A stretch of DNA of 12,718 nucleotides from Anaerolineae bacterium (GTDB lineage: Bacteria > Chloroflexota > Anaerolineae > JAAYZQ01), in NCBI GenBank assembly GCA_016926595.1, contig JAFGOG010000591.1, forward strand, positions 1 through 12,718. The letters run 5' to 3'. The translations under genes were made by a program, and so were the position numbers. The notes under the pieces were generated by a model. It was not told where the DNA came from, did not search any database, and saw only the letters and a list, made by a program, of their open reading frames with translations. Position 1 is the first letter of the stretch, and every line of letters begins with the position of its first letter. Below are positions 1 to 7,924 of the stretch, piece after piece.

Positions 1-1821
1 CCGGTCGTCGGGCCACAGGTCGGGCTGGAACACGCCGCGCAGGATCGGCTCGTCCACGCCGGCTACCCGGCTGCCATCGGGCGCGACCAGGTGCACAAAG
101 GCCGTATAAGCCGGCCCTGCCCCGTCCAACGCCTGCCAGTCGAGGGTGATCTCCAGCGCCTCGCCCGGCTTGGGCTGGCCCGAAGACAGGCCAAATCCAG
201 CCAGCGCCAGCTCGCCATTGAAATCGGCCTGCCGCTGGCGCTTAATGGCCGGCTGCGACGTGGGGCTGTACCCCTCGCCGCGAAAGATCATAACCCCCCG
301 CTCGTTATATTCGAGGGCCATCTGGTCCAGCACTTTCAGGATAAAGTCGGCCTCGTAACGGGTTTGGAAACGCCAGCCGTCGACCACGAACCAGAGGCGG
401 GGCGCTGTGGCCAGCAACTCGGTCAGGGCCGTAGTCGTAGTCATGATCGGCGTGGCAGTCCACAGGTCGGCGGGCGCCCCGTCGGCGGGCCGCGGCACCA
501 CAAACTCCTCATAGCCGCGCTGGATGGCGAAATGGTCACAGCGGTCCAGGTACAGCCGGCACGCCGTCGTCATCGGCGTGGCGACCTGATCGCCCGCCTC
601 CGGTTGCCATCGCTCCTGGAGCGCCCTGAAAGCCTGGTCATAGCCCCACACCTGGACGTAAGCGCTGCGGGCGCCGGCAAGCCCGACGCCTACGGCCAGG
701 GCTGTCAGTACGGCCGCGACTGCCGGAAGCGCCCCTGTCCAAGAGCGGGTGCGGCCTCGGGCAGGCAAACGCGCAGCCAGCGCGAGCCCCATCTGGTGCA
801 GCGCCTCACCGGCGACCAGGAACAGGAGGGGCAGGGCCAGGAAGAAATAGCGCTCGTTCTGCCAGGTCGGGCCGGCCAGCAGGAACAAGAGCGCGCCCAA
901 GCCGGCCAGGATCACATACAAATAAGCCAGCACCAAGCGGCGAGCCTGCCTGCCCGGTTGTGGCCTGCGCCACTGCCAGAAAAGGAAGCAAAGGCCGGCC
1001 AACGCCAGTATGGTGAAGGGCAGGCGGTGGAGCCGGGTAAAGATCGGCGCAAACAGGGCCGGTCCGCTCAACAGGGCCTGCACCCCGATCGCCAGGTAAG
1101 GGCGGGTCTCTTGCAGCGTTTCCAGGTGGCCCGGCTGGCCGAACTTGGCGATCAGGAAAAAAACGCCTGCCCCTGCCGCGCCGATGGCAAAGGGCAGGAT
1201 CACACTCCAGCGGAACAACCGGCGCCAGGGCCAGGCCACCAGTGTGGTCAGGGCCAACACCGGCAGCAGGAAGGCGGCCTCGGCGTGGGTAAAGATGGCG
1301 ACGACCAGCAGCCCCATGGCCAGGTAGCGGTACCGGGGCCGGTCCTCGGCCAGACCCCGGTAGAAAAAAAGGACGACGAGCAGGGTCAGGAGCTGCAGCA
1401 GGCCGTACATCCGCGCCCGTCCCCCCCAGACGATGCACTCTGGATCGACCGCCATCGCCGCGGCGGCGACCAGCCCGGCCGTGTCTGATAGGAGCCGCCG
1501 CCCAACCCAGAAGGCCACCGGCACCCCGACCAGGCTGATGATCAGGGCGGGGAGGCGGGCCAGCGTTTCGTCGAACCCGCCCGCGACAAACGGCGCTTCC
1601 AGGTAGGTGAAGGTCAGGCCATGCGGGTAAAAGTCGCCGGAGGGAAAGATCGGCAATCCGCGAGCCAGGACGCTGCGTGCAGCCCAGGCGGTGACGAACT
1701 CGTCTACAAAGAGGCTGATCTCTTGGATATAGCGCCAGCGCAGCGCCAGGGCAATGCCCAGCAGCGCCACGAGCGCAACCCAGGTGGGCCATGGAGGCCT
1801 TTTTTCCTGGTGCGTGTCCAT
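1..1821 (-). CDS. GT39-type polytopic membrane glycosyltransferase (partial, C-terminus cut by window edge)
   Basis: The frame is open without a stop for 607 codons from an ATG at 1821 to the left edge, so the 3' end is missing. The protein looks like a dolichyl-phosphate-mannose mannosyltransferase / ArnT-like enzyme (GT-C fold), a family that moves a sugar from a polyprenyl-phosphate carrier to an acceptor outside the membrane. A first membrane segment (about 14-29) is followed by an acidic pair D40-E41 where this family has its catalytic acidic motif. A RARMYG motif lies at 135-140 and QNERYFF near 321-327. About ten further hydrophobic segments run to about residue 385. The rest is soluble and, from about 530, looks like a beta-type domain with the stretch YTAFVHLVAPDG. 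The start lies 2 nt after the kynU stop and has no clear Shine-Dalgarno, so translational coupling is likely. Donor and acceptor cannot be told from sequence. Confidence 0.8.
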   Translation of the reverse strand, partial: MDTHQEKRPPWPTWVALVALLGIALALRWRYIQEISLFVDEFVTAWAARSVLARGLPIFPSGDFYPHGLTFTYLEAPFVAGGFDETLARLPALIISLVGVPVAFWVGRRLLSDTAGLVAAAAMAVDPECIVWGGRARMYGLLQLLTLLVVLFFYRGLAEDRPRYRYLAMGLLVVAIFTHAEAAFLLPVLALTTLVAWPWRRLFRWSVILPFAIGAAGAGVFFLIAKFGQPGHLETLQETRPYLAIGVQALLSGPALFAPIFTRLHRLPFTILALAGLCFLFWQWRRPQPGRQARRLVLAYLYVILAGLGALLFLLAGPTWQNERYFFLALPLLFLVAGEALHQMGLALAARLPARGRTRSWTGALPAVAAVLTALAVGVGLAGARSAYVQVWGYDQAFRALQERWQPEAGDQVATPMTTACRLYLDRCDHFAIQRGYEEFVVPRPADGAPADLWTATPIMTTTTALTELLATAPRLWFVVDGWRFQTRYEADFILKVLDQMALEYNERGVMIFRGEGYSPTSQPAIKRQRQADFNGELALAGFGLSSGQPKPGEALEITLDWQALDGAGPAYTAFVHLVAPDGSRVAGVDEPILRGVFQPDLWPDDR

Positions 1822-1823
1822 GC

Positions 1824-3101
1824 TCAGGTGACCGGCAGGCGCTCCAGTGGGTAGCGGCGGTAGCGTTCTTCCTCAACCACCTGCCGGATCCGGTCGACGG
1901 CAGCCCACACGTCGGCAAAAGAAGTGTAGAGCGGCGACAGACCCAGCCGGATATTATCCGGCTCACGAAAGTCAGGTAGGACGGCCATCTCCTCGATCAA
2001 TGCCCGGTTGATGCGGTAGCCTTCTGGATGGCGGATGCTGACGTGAGAGCCGCGGCGGGCCGGATCGCGAGGCGAGCCCAGCGTAAAGCCCAATGGCGTC
2101 AGAACCGTGTCCACCAGGTAGATCAGGTACGACGTCAGTTGCACCGACTTGCTCCTGATGCGATCCATGCCCGCCTCGAGGATCAAGTCGAGGCCTGGCT
2201 CTATGGCCTGCAGCGACACGATGGGCGGAGAGCTGACCAGGAAGCGTCTTACTCCCTCTGCCTGCTCATAGTGCAGGTCAAAGCCAAAAGGATTACGCCG
2301 ACCGAACCAGCCCCAGATGGGCGACAGCGCCGTCTCCTGCAGCTCGCGCCGGACATAGAGAAAAGCCGGGGCACCGGGGCCGCCGTTGAGATACTTGTAA
2401 CTGCAGCCTACGGCCAGATCCACACCCCAGCGGTCGAGCTCGATGGGAACAACCCCGGCCGAGTGGCTCAGGTCCCACAGCACGAGCGCGCCAGCCCGGT
2501 GCGCCCGTTTGGTCACTGCGACGGCGTCGTACAGGTAGGCGCTCTTGAAAGCGACGTGTGACAGGGTCAGCAGCGCCGTCCGCTTGTCCAGGGCAGCAAA
2601 CAAGGCCGGCTGGTCGGCCGTCATGCCGTCGGGCGAGGGGACCAGGTCGAGGCGGTGGCGGCCGCCCAGCAGCCGGATGCAGCTCTGTAGGACGTACAGA
2701 TCGGTGGGAAAGTTCAGCACGTCGCTGACGATCCAGTCACGTTCCGGTCGCAGCGCCAGCGCGGCCATGACCAGCTTGAACAGGTTGACCGACGTGGAAT
2801 CGCTGACCAGGACCTGGCCCGGCCCGGCGCCGACCAATTGCCCGATCTTGTCGCCAATCCGGCTGGTTGCCTGGTACCAGCCGGCGTTCCAGCTCCGGAT
2901 CAGGCCTTGGCCCCATTCCTGCTCCACCGTGGCCCGCACCCGCTCTACGGTCCGCGCCGGCAGGCGGCCCAGCGAATTGCCGTCAAGGTAGATCAGATCT
3001 GCATCGGCGGCGACAAAGGCGGCCCGAAAAGGGGCCAGCGCGTCCTGTTCGTCCAGGCGCCGCGCGAAATTAGCTCCAGGTTCTAGGCTCATCTGGTCCA
3101 T
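1824..3101 (-). CDS. kynU: Kynureninase
   Basis: A 425-residue PLP-dependent fold-type I enzyme that cleaves L-kynurenine to anthranilate and L-alanine (also 3-hydroxykynurenine to 3-hydroxyanthranilate) in tryptophan catabolism or NAD synthesis; it should be cytosolic. The N-terminal motif YLDGNSLGRLP is at 38-48 and FPTD at 131-134. DLSHSAG at 210-216 carries the Asp that contacts the pyridine nitrogen. SYKYLNGGPGAP at 234-245 holds the Schiff-base lysine K236. The 26-residue distance D210-K236 equals that between D250 and K276 of the human enzyme, and the length is normal. The ATG at 3101 is preceded by AGGGG with 5 nt spacing; a second Met at codon 4 is the only near alternative. It has its own promoter at 3132-3160 and is joined to the downstream glycosyltransferase. 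No other kynurenine-pathway gene is visible in the window. Confidence 0.95.
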   Translation of the reverse strand: MDQMSLEPGANFARRLDEQDALAPFRAAFVAADADLIYLDGNSLGRLPARTVERVRATVEQEWGQGLIRSWNAGWYQATSRIGDKIGQLVGAGPGQVLVSDSTSVNLFKLVMAALALRPERDWIVSDVLNFPTDLYVLQSCIRLLGGRHRLDLVPSPDGMTADQPALFAALDKRTALLTLSHVAFKSAYLYDAVAVTKRAHRAGALVLWDLSHSAGVVPIELDRWGVDLAVGCSYKYLNGGPGAPAFLYVRRELQETALSPIWGWFGRRNPFGFDLHYEQAEGVRRFLVSSPPIVSLQAIEPGLDLILEAGMDRIRSKSVQLTSYLIYLVDTVLTPLGFTLGSPRDPARRGSHVSIRHPEGYRINRALIEEMAVLPDFREPDNIRLGLSPLYTSFADVWAAVDRIRQVVEEERYRRYPLERLPVT

Positions 3102-3131
3102 CCGATCCCCTTTGCTTGGTCATTCCCCAAC

Positions 3132-3160
3132 AGTATACCACACTTGCGCCAGTTTGTGAA
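3132..3160 (-). promoter_or_regulatory. Sigma-70-type promoter of kynU
   Basis: Read on the minus strand: -35 TTCACA (3160-3155), 17-nt spacer, -10 TATACT (3137-3132). A TGG sits directly before the -10, giving an extended -10 element. Both hexamers match the consensus at 5 of 6 positions. Transcription would start near 3125, leaving a leader of about 24 nt with the AGGGG ribosome site before the ATG at 3101. Confidence 0.75.
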
Positions 3161-3189
3161 TCTGCTCTGGCAACAAGACCTGCCGAAAG

Positions 3190-3204
3190 TGCCTGGACCA
3201 GGCA
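3190..3204. promoter_or_regulatory. Perfect 15-bp palindrome, candidate operator between divergent promoters
   Basis: TGCCTGGACCAGGCA is a perfect inverted repeat: two 7-bp arms around a central A. It lies 30 bp upstream of the kynU -35 box and 37 bp upstream of the ferredoxin -35 box, in the only stretch shared by both promoters. Such symmetry suits a dimeric regulator, but no regulator gene is adjacent and I do not recognise the motif. No T-run follows, so it is not a terminator. Confidence 0.4.
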
Positions 3205-3241
3205 GCAGCTCTCGGACCATTGTTTGTGAGGGAAGGTAGAT

Positions 3242-3270
3242 TTGACAGGCGGGAGGGAGTGTGGTATAAG
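3242..3270 (+). promoter_or_regulatory. Sigma-70-type promoter of the ferredoxin gene
   Basis: TTGACA (3242-3247), 17-nt spacer, TATAAG (3265-3270): a perfect -35 and a 5/6 -10. The predicted start is near 3277, about 55 nt before the chosen ATG at 3332. The longer open frame whose first possible start codon is the TTG at 3242 would begin inside the -35 box, so that upstream start can be excluded. Confidence 0.75.
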
Positions 3271-3331
3271 GCTGCGGAACACCCCCCAGGGGTATGTGGG
3301 CCAGAGGGGAGACGAGGAGCCGGAGAAACGG

Positions 3332-3571
3332 ATGTCGATCATCGATACTACCAAGGCACAGATCACCGCCATCCCATCGGTGCAGGACGACCTGTGCCGC
3401 GCCTGCCCCAAGTGTGTGGCGCAAAAAGCCTGCCGCACCAAGGCCATCATCCGCATTGACCCAGGGGAGCCGGCTTTTATCGATCCCAGCCGCTGTTACG
3501 GCTGCCGTGCCTGCATCCTCGCCTGCCCATTTGGGGCCATCACGATCAACGGCGCCAAAGAGCATCCGTAG
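3332..3571 (+). CDS. Small 2[4Fe-4S] ferredoxin
   Basis: A 79-residue soluble protein with eight cysteines in two cluster motifs. The first is C22-x2-C25-x2-C28-x5-C34 (CRACPKCVAQKAC). The second is a standard C55-x2-C58-x2-C61-x3-C65-P (CYGCRACILACP). It should bind two [4Fe-4S] clusters and pass electrons between low-potential redox enzymes; the partner is unknown. The first motif departs from the classical CxxCxxCxxxCP: its last gap is five residues and the following residue is Arg instead of Pro. The start is fixed at 3332 because GGAG (3322-3325) lies 6 nt upstream and the promoter at 3242-3270 rules out longer versions. No oxidoreductase subunit lies beside it; it is a single-gene unit divergent from kynU. 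Confidence 0.9.
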   Translation: MSIIDTTKAQITAIPSVQDDLCRACPKCVAQKACRTKAIIRIDPGEPAFIDPSRCYGCRACILACPFGAITINGAKEHP

Positions 3572-3588
3572 TGGAATCCGGGCCTGGC

Positions 3589-3618
3589 CTGACAGCTATC
3601 CGGTCAGTTTTGCCTTTT
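3589..3618 (+). terminator. Weak intrinsic terminator candidate after the ferredoxin gene
   Basis: CTGAC (3589-3593) and GTCAG (3603-3607) form a 5-bp stem with a 9-nt loop, followed by TTTTGCCTTTT. The stem is short and the T-run overlaps the -35 of the next promoter, so termination would be partial at best. Confidence 0.3.
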
Positions 3619-3638
3619 GGAGAAAAGTCCAGTATAAT
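3610..3638 (+). promoter_or_regulatory. Sigma-70-type promoter of the S1-domain gene
   Basis: TTGCCT (3610-3615), 17-nt spacer, perfect TATAAT (3633-3638). The -35 matches 4 of 6 positions. The start would be near 3645, giving a leader of about 69 nt before the ATG at 3714. A CATAAT at 3685-3690 has no -35 partner and is less likely. Confidence 0.65.
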
Positions 3639-3713
3639 AGAAAGGTGTGTCGGTAGAGCGGCGCAGTCCCGTCTCTATCGTTCGCATAATCGATGTGGGG
3701 GTAGGCCGTTTTT

Positions 3714-5054
3714 ATGGAGGACAAGCAGATCAGCGATACAGGGCTTGTGGAAGGAGGGGACCTCCAACAGAGCACTGAAGACCAGTCGATGAGTAGTCTA
3801 ATGGAAGAAGCCTTCAGCTTTCGCCGGTTGAAGGCGGGTGACATCGTCGATGGCACGATCGTCAGCGTCAGCCCGACTGAGGTCCTGGTGGACGTAGGGG
3901 CCAAATCAGAGGGGGTTGTGCCCAGTCAGGAGCTGGAACGGTTGGGACATCAGGGGTTGGAGGACCTGCATGTCGGCGATCAGTTGCCGGTTTTTGTGGT
4001 CAGGCCGGAGGATCAGGACGGGAATATTATCCTGTCGATCCGGCGGGCCGAGGAGGAAAGCGATTGGCGCCACGCCCAGAAGCTATTCGAGACGGCTGAA
4101 CCGTTCGAGAGCCAGGTGGCCGGTTTTAACAAGGGCGGATTGATCGTCCGGCTGGGCAAGCTGCGGGGCTTTGTGCCAGCCTCGCAACTGATTCCAGAGC
4201 ACCAGGGGAGCAATAACCAAGAGCCGGAGGAGCGTTGGGCGCGGCTGGTGGGAACCAAGACTCAGGTCAAGGTCATCGAGCTGAACCGCAAGCGCAAGCG
4301 CCTGATCTTTTCCGAGCGAGCGGCCGTTCGCCAGTGGCGTGACTCGCAGAAAGACAAGCTGTTGGAGGAGCTGCGCGAAGGTCAGGTGTTGAGCGGCAGA
4401 GTGAGCAGCCTGTCTGATTTCGGCGCGTTTGTGGATCTGGGCGGCGCCGACGGGCTGATCCATTTGTCAGAGCTGTCATGGAACCGGACGGCCAAGCCCC
4501 AGGACGTGCTTAAGGTCGGCCAAACAGTCGAAGTCTATGTCCTGAACGTGGATCGCGACACAAAGCGGATCGCGCTTAGCCTGAAGCGCCTGGAACCGGA
4601 GCCGTGGACCACAGTCGAGAGCCGCTATTACGTAGGACAACTGGTGGAAGGTCGAGTCACCAAGCTGTCCAGCTTTGGGGCCTTTGCCCTGGTGGACGAC
4701 GAGCTCGAAGGGCTGATCCATATTTCCGAGCTGAGCACCCAGCGGATCAACCATCCCAAAGAGGCGGTGCGCGAAGGCGAAAAGTATGTGATGCGCATCA
4801 TCCGCATCGACCCGGCGCGGCGCCGCATGGGGCTGAGCCTGAGGCGCGTCACCGATCCGCAATACGCCGATCTGGACTGGCAGGCTGAGCTGGGCGCTGA
4901 CGAGCCCCCTGACGAATTGTACGAATCGGATCCCCCTGAAGCGCTCGAGTACGAGGCCGGAGAGGCAGACGTTCCGGATCAGCAAGAGCCGGAGGGCGAC
5001 TTGCTTGAGGTGGAGGAACCCTTGATCGAACAGGGCGAGGAGGAAGAGGCATAG
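3714..5054 (+). CDS. rpsA: Ribosomal protein S1-type RNA-binding protein, four S1 domains
   Basis: The 446-residue protein has four consecutive S1 (OB-fold) domains at about 40-112, 129-200, 223-292 and 307-378. Domains 3 and 4 carry the classical signature ([22 protein letters not shown] and [22 protein letters not shown]); domains 1 and 2 are more divergent, as in the ribosome-binding end of S1. A very acidic tail (about 382-446) ends in GEEEEA. Family role: holds mRNA on the 30S subunit for initiation, mainly on messages with weak Shine-Dalgarno sites. Four domains, not the six of Escherichia coli, is common in Gram-positive-type S1 homologues. The start is uncertain: the ATG at 3714 has only a G-rich tract (GGGGGTAGG, 3697-3705) upstream, and Met26 (3789) or Met30 (3801), just before the first S1 domain, are possible. 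It is a monocistronic unit between its own promoter and the terminator at 5248-5290. Confidence 0.9.
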   Translation: MEDKQISDTGLVEGGDLQQSTEDQSMSSLMEEAFSFRRLKAGDIVDGTIVSVSPTEVLVDVGAKSEGVVPSQELERLGHQGLEDLHVGDQLPVFVVRPEDQDGNIILSIRRAEEESDWRHAQKLFETAEPFESQVAGFNKGGLIVRLGKLRGFVPASQLIPEHQGSNNQEPEERWARLVGTKTQVKVIELNRKRKRLIFSERAAVRQWRDSQKDKLLEELREGQVLSGRVSSLSDFGAFVDLGGADGLIHLSELSWNRTAKPQDVLKVGQTVEVYVLNVDRDTKRIALSLKRLEPEPWTTVESRYYVGQLVEGRVTKLSSFGAFALVDDELEGLIHISELSTQRINHPKEAVREGEKYVMRIIRIDPARRRMGLSLRRVTDPQYADLDWQAELGADEPPDELYESDPPEALEYEAGEADVPDQQEPEGDLLEVEEPLIEQGEEEEA

Positions 5055-5247
5055 ACCGAGCTGCCTGCCGCAGCCGCGAACGGCAGCCACAAGTCCCCTG
5101 GCGGGGATCTCCCGGTTCTGCATGCCTGCCTGTTTGTGATTGCTTGGTGATAGCCGCGGGCGACCCTGCGTTTCACCTGGGGGTTGCTGTGTCTGCGAGG
5201 TTGAGTGAGGCGGTCCGGGTTGAGTCTTGGAGTTGCCGATCTGCATT
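5055..5247. other. Non-coding spacer between rpsA and its terminator
   Basis: About 190 nt with no credible gene. It is rich in small hairpins on the plus strand, among them CTGCCG (5065-5070) with CGGCAG (5081-5086) around a 10-nt loop, and CCCC/GGGG around TGGC just after. No T-run follows either. I see no tRNA, SRP RNA or tmRNA signature. It is most simply the 3' untranslated region of rpsA, though a small RNA processed from this transcript is possible. Confidence 0.4.
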
Positions 5248-5290
5248 AAACGGGGCTCACCCGGGTCAGGGTGATGTCCCGTTTTTGTTG
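5248..5290 (+). terminator. Strong intrinsic terminator between rpsA and clpC
   Basis: AAACGGG (5248-5254) pairs fully with CCCGTTT (5278-5284). Inside it TCACCC pairs with GGGTGA around a GGGTCA loop, with a small GC/TGT internal loop between the two helices. The tail TTTTTGTTGTTG follows. The long GC-rich stem with a U-rich tail is a classical rho-independent terminator, and it separates rpsA from the clpC unit. Confidence 0.85.
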
Positions 5291-5330
5291 TTGTGTAACA
5301 GGGCTTACCCACCGGAAGGCATGGCTGGTG

Positions 5331-5336
5331 TATAAT
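5331..5336 (+). promoter_or_regulatory. -10 element of the clpC promoter
   Basis: A perfect TATAAT, preceded directly by TG, lies 33 nt before the clpC ATG. No good -35 stands at 16-18 nt; TTACCC (5305-5310) would need a 20-nt spacer. Poor -35 quality suggests help from an activator or another sigma factor. No tandem CtsR heptads and no CIRCE inverted repeat are visible nearby, so the two best-known Gram-positive clpC controls are not evident. Confidence 0.5.
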
Positions 5337-5369
5337 TGACTCGATTGATGCTAGCAAGGGGATAACTCT

Positions 5370-7859
5370 ATGCCTGATAATTTCGATCGCTTCACCAAAC
5401 GGGCGCGCCGGGTTTTGACCAGAGCCCAGGAAGAAGCTCGCAATCTGAACCACCGCTACATCGGAACTGAGCACCTGTTGCTTGGGCTGGTGAGTGAGGA
5501 AGGCAGCGTTGCCATGCGGGTGCTGCATGAGCTGGGCATCGCAGCGGATCAGGTGCGGCAGTCTGTCGAGCGGATGGTGGGTCGGGGCACCCGACCATTT
5601 TATACCCAGCCAACCTTGACCCCTCGGACGAAACGGGTCATCGAATTGTCTGTGGAAGAAGCGCGAAGGTTGGGGCACCATTACATCGGCACAGAGCATC
5701 TGCTGCTGGGCTTGGTTCGCGAGGGTGAGGGGGTGGCAGTTGACGTGCTGCGCCAACTGGGAGCCACGCCTGAAAAGATCGAGGAGCGTATAGTCCACAT
5801 TGTGGCAGAAGTCCCCACCCATGCTGGCGCCAAGCAGTCCAGCACGACCCCAACTGTCGACCAGCTAGGTACCGATCTGACGGCGCTGGCCGAGGCCGGC
5901 AAACTCGACCCGGTCATCGGCCGGCAGCTAGAGATAGAGCGGGTTATCCAGATTCTGGCCAGGCGGACCAAGAACAATCCGGCGTTGATCGGTGAACCGG
6001 GTGTGGGCAAGACGGCCATCGTCGAAGGGTTGGCACAACGGATCGTGACAGGCGATGTGCCTGAGCCCTTGTTGGATAAGCGGGTGTTGCAGCTCGACAT
6101 CGGCAGCCTGGTGGCAGGGACGATGTATCGCGGGCAGTTCGAAGAGCGATTGAAAAAGGTCGTAGACGAGATCAAGGGCTCGTCCAGTATCCTGTTCATC
6201 GACGAGCTGCACATGCTGGTCGGCGCTGGCGCGGCGGGCAGCTCGGTGGATGCGGCCAACGTCTTAAAGCCGGCGCTGTCGCGCGGCGAGCTGCAATGCA
6301 TCGGCGCGACGACACTGGACGAATACCGGAAGCACATTGAAGGCGATGCCGCGCTGGAGCGCCGTTTCCAGCCGGTATACGTGGACGAACCGACTGTTGA
6401 TGAGACGATCGACATTTTGAGGGGCGTCAAGCGATTGTACGAAGAGCATCACAGGCTGGCGATCAGCGACGAGGCGATTGAGGCGGCAGTCCGCCTGTCA
6501 GCGCGCTATATTACCGACCGCTTCTTGCCCGATAAGGCGATCGACGTGGTCGACGAGGCGGCATCTCGGGTGCGCATGTACAAGGTGCCTGCTGCGTCGT
6601 CACTGAAAGATACATTTTCCGAGATCAAATCGGTCCAGCACGACAAAGAAGAAGCCGTCGACGCGCAGCAGTGGGCTGAGGCCGCGGCCCTCCGTGACCG
6701 GGAGCAGGGGCTGAAATCGCAGTTGGAGCAGTTGCGCTTGGGCTGGGATTCGGCGTCGGCGTCGGTGGCAGTACAGGCCAACGACGTGGCCGAGATCGTC
6801 TCCATGTGGACCGGAGTGCCGTTGATGCAGTTAGAGACCGAAGAGTCGAAACGGTTGCTGCACATGGAGGAGGCGCTTCATCGCCGGATCGTAGGCCAGG
6901 ATGAGGCGATCCAGGTCATCTGCCGTTCGGTACGGCGGGCGCGGGCGGGCCTCAAGGACCCGCGCCGGCCGATCGGCTCCTTCATCTTTCTCGGCCCTAC
7001 CGGCGTGGGCAAGACCGAGTTGGCCAAGGTGCTGGCCGAGTTCATGTTCGGCACGGAAGATGCCCTGCTGCAGCTCGATATGTCCGAGTTCACAGAACGC
7101 CACACCGTGTCGCGTCTGGTGGGCGCTCCGCCCGGTTACATCGGCTATGAGGACGCCGGGCAGTTGACAGAAACAGTGCGCCGGCGGCCCTTTACGGTGG
7201 TATGTTTCGACGAGATCGAAAAGGCGCACCCCGAAGCGATCAACATGCTGCTTCAGATCATGGAAGACGGTCACCTGTCGGACGCCAAAGGCCGCAAAGT
7301 GGATTTCCGCAATACCATTATCCTCATGACTTCCAACGTTGGCGCGGATGTCATCAGGCGCTCGCCGATAGGTTTTCACAAGACGGGTGAAGCTGCCCAG
7401 AACGAGGCCGACGCTTACAGCGAGATGAAAGAAAAGGTACTCGATGAGCTAAAGAACAGCTTCCGGCCCGAGTTTCTCAACCGGGTGGATGGCATCATCG
7501 CCTTTCATGCCCTGAACAGGGAGCAGATCAAGGAGATCGTCGATCTGGAAGTGAACAAGGTCGCCGAACGGATGGGTGAGCACGGCATTCAGTTGCATCT
7601 CAGTGAGGCAGCTCACGATTACCTGGCCCAAAAGGGATACGATCCCGCCCTGGGCGCCCGTCCACTGCGGCGTGTGGTACAGAACGAGATAGAAGACGCT
7701 CTGTCAGAAGGGCTGCTGGCCGGCCGCTTTGGCAAGAGCGAACAGATCGTGATCGACGTGCAGGATGACCAGTTGGCGTTCCACCCGGAACAGGCCGATA
7801 TCGAAGAAGCCTCTCCCGAAGAGGATCTCCATCAGACGCTGGAAGCGGTACTGACCTAA
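5370..7859 (+). CDS. clpC: ATP-dependent Clp protease ATP-binding subunit ClpC
   Basis: An 829-residue AAA+ unfoldase that feeds proteins to ClpP. Two Clp_N repeats (about 5-68 and 80-145) each contain [12 protein letters not shown]. ATPase domain 1 has Walker A GEPGVGKT (208-215), pore Tyr253 in GTMYRG and Walker B FIDE (D278, E279). The middle region carries a UVR motif (about 425-445), typical of ClpC and absent from ClpB. ATPase domain 2 has Walker A GPTGVGKT (542-549), GAPPGYIGY with pore Tyr590, and Walker B CFDE (D614, E615). IGF at 667-669 stands where ClpC has the ClpP-docking loop, so this is a protease partner and not a ClpB-type disaggregase. The length is normal. AAGGGG (5356-5361) lies 8 nt before the ATG. 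No ctsR or mcsAB gene is adjacent, although they usually precede clpC in Firmicutes; clpP is not in the window. Confidence 0.97.
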   Translation: MPDNFDRFTKRARRVLTRAQEEARNLNHRYIGTEHLLLGLVSEEGSVAMRVLHELGIAADQVRQSVERMVGRGTRPFYTQPTLTPRTKRVIELSVEEARRLGHHYIGTEHLLLGLVREGEGVAVDVLRQLGATPEKIEERIVHIVAEVPTHAGAKQSSTTPTVDQLGTDLTALAEAGKLDPVIGRQLEIERVIQILARRTKNNPALIGEPGVGKTAIVEGLAQRIVTGDVPEPLLDKRVLQLDIGSLVAGTMYRGQFEERLKKVVDEIKGSSSILFIDELHMLVGAGAAGSSVDAANVLKPALSRGELQCIGATTLDEYRKHIEGDAALERRFQPVYVDEPTVDETIDILRGVKRLYEEHHRLAISDEAIEAAVRLSARYITDRFLPDKAIDVVDEAASRVRMYKVPAASSLKDTFSEIKSVQHDKEEAVDAQQWAEAAALRDREQGLKSQLEQLRLGWDSASASVAVQANDVAEIVSMWTGVPLMQLETEESKRLLHMEEALHRRIVGQDEAIQVICRSVRRARAGLKDPRRPIGSFIFLGPTGVGKTELAKVLAEFMFGTEDALLQLDMSEFTERHTVSRLVGAPPGYIGYEDAGQLTETVRRRPFTVVCFDEIEKAHPEAINMLLQIMEDGHLSDAKGRKVDFRNTIILMTSNVGADVIRRSPIGFHKTGEAAQNEADAYSEMKEKVLDELKNSFRPEFLNRVDGIIAFHALNREQIKEIVDLEVNKVAERMGEHGIQLHLSEAAHDYLAQKGYDPALGARPLRRVVQNEIEDALSEGLLAGRFGKSEQIVIDVQDDQLAFHPEQADIEEASPEEDLHQTLEAVLT

Positions 7860-7881
7860 CGGTATCGATCATCCTGCGTCC

Positions 7882-7924
7882 GATTGGAAGAATGGCAACC
7901 CGTTCTTCCAATCTTTCATTTTTC
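7882..7924 (+). terminator. Strong hairpin terminator between clpC and radA
   Basis: GATTGGAAGAA (7882-7892) and TTCTTCCAATC (7903-7913) form an 11-bp perfect stem. Three more pairs (TGG/CCG, one T-G wobble) close onto a CAAC tetraloop. TTTCATTTTTC follows. It sits only 14 nt before the radA ATG. Either radA has its own promoter, which I cannot identify with confidence, or it relies on read-through from clpC, which would keep it at a lower level. Confidence 0.8.

Noticed and set aside
91..1488. Long plus-strand open frame of 465 codons
   Set aside because: It is the antisense shadow of the glycosyltransferase on the minus strand, which shows membrane segments and GT39 motifs. The plus frame is a low-complexity Gln/Arg/Gly-rich translation with no recognisable domain.
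806..1966. Minus-strand 386-codon open frame overlapping kynU and the glycosyltransferase
   Set aside because: It is out of frame with both real genes, rich in Arg/Pro, and has no domain features.
3242..3571. Longer 109-codon version of the ferredoxin starting at TTG 3242
   Set aside because: The TTG is the first part of the -35 box of a near-consensus promoter; the extra 30 residues lack conserved features and the ATG at 3332 has a well-placed GGAG.
5413..5420. TTTTGACC resembling one half of a CtsR heptad box at the start of clpC
   Set aside because: CtsR needs a tandem repeat of the heptad upstream of the start; only one copy exists and it lies inside the coding region.
5370..5800. Direct repeat of [18 protein letters not shown] DNA in clpC
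   Set aside because: This is the normal internal duplication of the Clp N-terminal domain, not a mobile or phase-variable repeat.
4476..5822. Minus-strand 448-codon open frame across the rpsA-clpC junction
   Set aside because: It is antisense to two well-supported genes and would run through the terminator at 5248-5290 and the clpC promoter; the His/Gln-rich product resembles no protein family.
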